From an uncultured Fidelibacterota bacterium (lineage in GTDB: Bacteria; Fidelibacterota; Marinisomatia; Marinisomatales; UBA1611): a stretch of DNA of 44,895 bases. Shown piece by piece: positions 43,727 to 44,895 of this stretch. How positions within the stretch are numbered: position 1 is the stretch's first letter; the number at the start of each line of letters is the position of its first letter. The stretch lies in the NCBI GenBank assembly GCA_902562835.1, contig CACEUX010000013.1, positions 1 through 44,895 on the forward strand, read 5' to 3'. The notes under the pieces are model-generated. The model saw only the letters and a list, made by a program, of their open reading frames with translations. It was not told the origin of the DNA and searched no databases. The translations under genes and the position numbers were made by a program.

Positions 43727-44530
43727 TTAGGATAAGAAAGTTTGATAGATCGCCTTACAATCCATCTTTATGCGATCTTCTGTCAGCCCGAACTTTTCAA
43801 GATCATATTTATGTTTGCTTTTATAGCTTTTCTGGCTTTCAGCTGTGTCTTGAATGACCTTAGCTAGACTATCTTTTTTTTCTATATCAATAAAATTAAT
43901 TATCTGGTCCATTAATGTTTCAAAGTCATTCATCATAATATCAAAACGAACCACTAATACGTTTTCCTTATTAATATTATTATTGGTCCAGTCATGGTGA
44001 AATCGATTTAATAATTCAATTAGGGCATTATACAACCGATCTATAAACCTCATCCGTATCTTTTCATCCAGGGACCAAAAATTAAACTTTTTATCTAAGA
44101 CACCAGTAACAAGGCTTAGACCAGAAGGGATAACATTAAGAGGATCTCTGACCATATATAGGACCTTTGCATCTGGAAATCTTTTTTGAAAGGCTGGAAG
44201 ATTGCTGCTCAAGCTAAATAATTTACCAATATATCGCTCACCCTTATTTGTAAGAATATTCCTTTTCCACATAGACTCAAACCAGGAAAAATCCCTTGAA
44301 GATCTATCTGTAATATTTGGGTCTACCCAGTGAAAAAGGTCTTCATCATCAAATGTCAAAAAAAATCCATAAAGAAAGAACCCATCCAAATATCTAAAAA
44401 GAAGAGAAACATCATCTGTCTCAACAGATGTCAGGCTGGTTTTATGAGCTGCTGTTGAATGATGCCTAGCAGGACTGATCTTTTCTAGTAAAGGTAGGAA
44501 AGGTTTAATACATTTTTGCAATATCACCAA
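43727..44530 (-). CDS. PAPS sulfotransferase, N-terminally truncated at a fusion joint
   Basis: From about 44530 downstream this reads as a Sulfotransfer_3-type protein: LQKCIKPFLPLLEKISPARHH, FRYLDGFFLYGFFL and KVLYMVRDPLNVIPSG, the 3'-phosphate-binding region with Arg and Ser. The 5'-phosphosulfate loop (normally near the N-terminus) is absent. The frame is open upstream to 44677, but that stretch is the wrong frame of the ASST gene, so I did not include it. Possible starts near the joint are TTG 44530 and GTG 44527. It is either a functional C-terminal remnant, a broken gene after a deletion, or an assembly artefact. The product would lack PAPS binding. Confidence 0.65.
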   Translation of the reverse strand: MVILQKCIKPFLPLLEKISPARHHSTAAHKTSLTSVETDDVSLLFRYLDGFFLYGFFLTFDDEDLFHWVDPNITDRSSRDFSWFESMWKRNILTNKGERYIGKLFSLSSNLPAFQKRFPDAKVLYMVRDPLNVIPSGLSLVTGVLDKKFNFWSLDEKIRMRFIDRLYNALIELLNRFHHDWTNNNINKENVLVVRFDIMMNDFETLMDQIINFIDIEKKDSLAKVIQDTAESQKSYKSKHKYDLEKFGLTEDRIKMDCKAIYQTFLS

Positions 44531-44895
44531 GCTGCTTATCAGCCTCTGTCCCACGTCCATAGGTTTGGGGATTCCCCCATCTGTAGAGATAATCACCACC
44601 CATACCTGAGTTACCACCTGTGTGGCCAGATGCTTCTTCAGTGGTTGTACTATGGTCAATAATGTATATCTCATCATGATGCCTTGATGATAATGCTATT
44701 TGATCAAGTTCCTCATTATAGGCGATCGCATTAAAGTGTTTCCAATCTCCATTAGGCCCTCCAGGTCCTTGGTTGCTTCCTGCATTCCCAAAATTAATAT
44801 CCTGTAACTCTGGGTGATCAGCGATCACACCATAATTTGACAGATCTGGATCTACATCTTGAATCAAATGATCCCAAATATGCCACTCCCAAACA
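44505..44895 (-). CDS. arylsulfate sulfotransferase fragment, 5'-open and 3'-truncated
   Basis: The frame is open to the window edge, so the start is outside. It reads VWEWHIWDHLIQDVDPDLSN, DHPELQDINFGNAG, WKHFNAIAYNEELDQIALSSRHHDEIYIIDHSTTTEEASGHTGG and RWGNPQTYGRGTEADKQL, a close match to the core of periplasmic ASST enzymes, including the His-rich substrate region. After KQL the family normally goes on with a GQHDA-type segment; here GDIAKMY and a stop appear. From the same bases, one frame over, the sulfotransferase begins. The C-terminal third of the propeller is lost. Confidence 0.75.
   Translation of the reverse strand, partial: VWEWHIWDHLIQDVDPDLSNYGVIADHPELQDINFGNAGSNQGPGGPNGDWKHFNAIAYNEELDQIALSSRHHDEIYIIDHSTTTEEASGHTGGNSGMGGDYLYRWGNPQTYGRGTEADKQLGDIAKMY

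Noticed and set aside
44530-44677. Longer start for the sulfotransferase gene (open to 44677)
   Set aside because: This stretch is the wrong frame of the ASST gene, whose protein matches its family; the extension has no sulfotransferase likeness.

Overview
The window is AT-rich, gene-dense bacterial DNA with almost no intergenic space. No stretch over 300 bases lacks a gene, and I see no RNA gene, CRISPR array or insertion sequence. The organism looks like a marine member of the Fibrobacteres-Chlorobi-Bacteroidetes (FCB) group, most probably Marinimicrobia (SAR406-like). The basis is six secreted proteins with a C-terminal FlgD-like, type IX secretion (T9SS) type A sorting domain (YPNPFNP and variants, usually ending in ...ILLK), many Gram-negative signal peptides and lipoboxes, and carbon-metabolism genes of FCB flavour. 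The taxonomic call is inference.

Layout. (1) 1-16072, + strand, one near-continuous run: a 5'-truncated FG-GAP repeat protein, a MORN/cyclophilin fusion, a threonine dehydratase-like enzyme, a 1057-residue T9SS cargo, a VOC protein, a 2Fe-2S ferredoxin/class III cyclase/Rieske triple fusion, a stand-alone Rieske protein duplicated from it, a secreted isoaspartyl methyltransferase, small secreted proteins, a CsgG/DUF5683-like protein, a cohesin-like lipoprotein, and a giant LamG/Ig-like/dockerin-like T9SS cargo overlapping it. (2) 16126-25158, + strand: a helical unknown, a YwaF-like membrane protein, a class V aminotransferase, a nucleosidase plus spore-photoproduct-lyase-like radical SAM pair, a small membrane ORF, a probable SELENOPROTEIN read through an in-frame TGA, a peptidase-like protein, a HAD phosphatase and small exported proteins. 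(3) 25279-31636: a glycolysis/gluconeogenesis block with a GAPDH pseudoenzyme next to an active GAPDH, a convergent acetoacetyl-CoA synthetase, PPi-type phosphofructokinase and class I aldolase. (4) 31655-34132, - strand: CYTH phosphatase, Na+/solute symporter and thiamine pyrophosphokinase, overlapping and so probably a thiamine operon. (5) 34214-37573, + strand: RND exporter, membrane protein and LolA-like carrier. (6) 37584-44895, - strand: KAS III, beta-barrel protein, LRR T9SS protein, arylsulfotransferase-like T9SS protein, START domain protein, and a fused pair of truncated sulfotransferase genes.

The most exciting items are the candidate selenoprotein (Sec in a U-G-A-C redox motif, followed by a SECIS-like hairpin, in a secreted thioredoxin/beta-helix/T9SS protein); the ferredoxin-cyclase-Rieske protein, which looks like a redox-controlled nucleotide cyclase; the tandem GAPDH whose first copy lacks the catalytic Cys and the phosphate-binding Arg; and the overlapping cohesin-like/dockerin-like gene pair. 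Functions are assigned from motifs read by eye; no database search was run.
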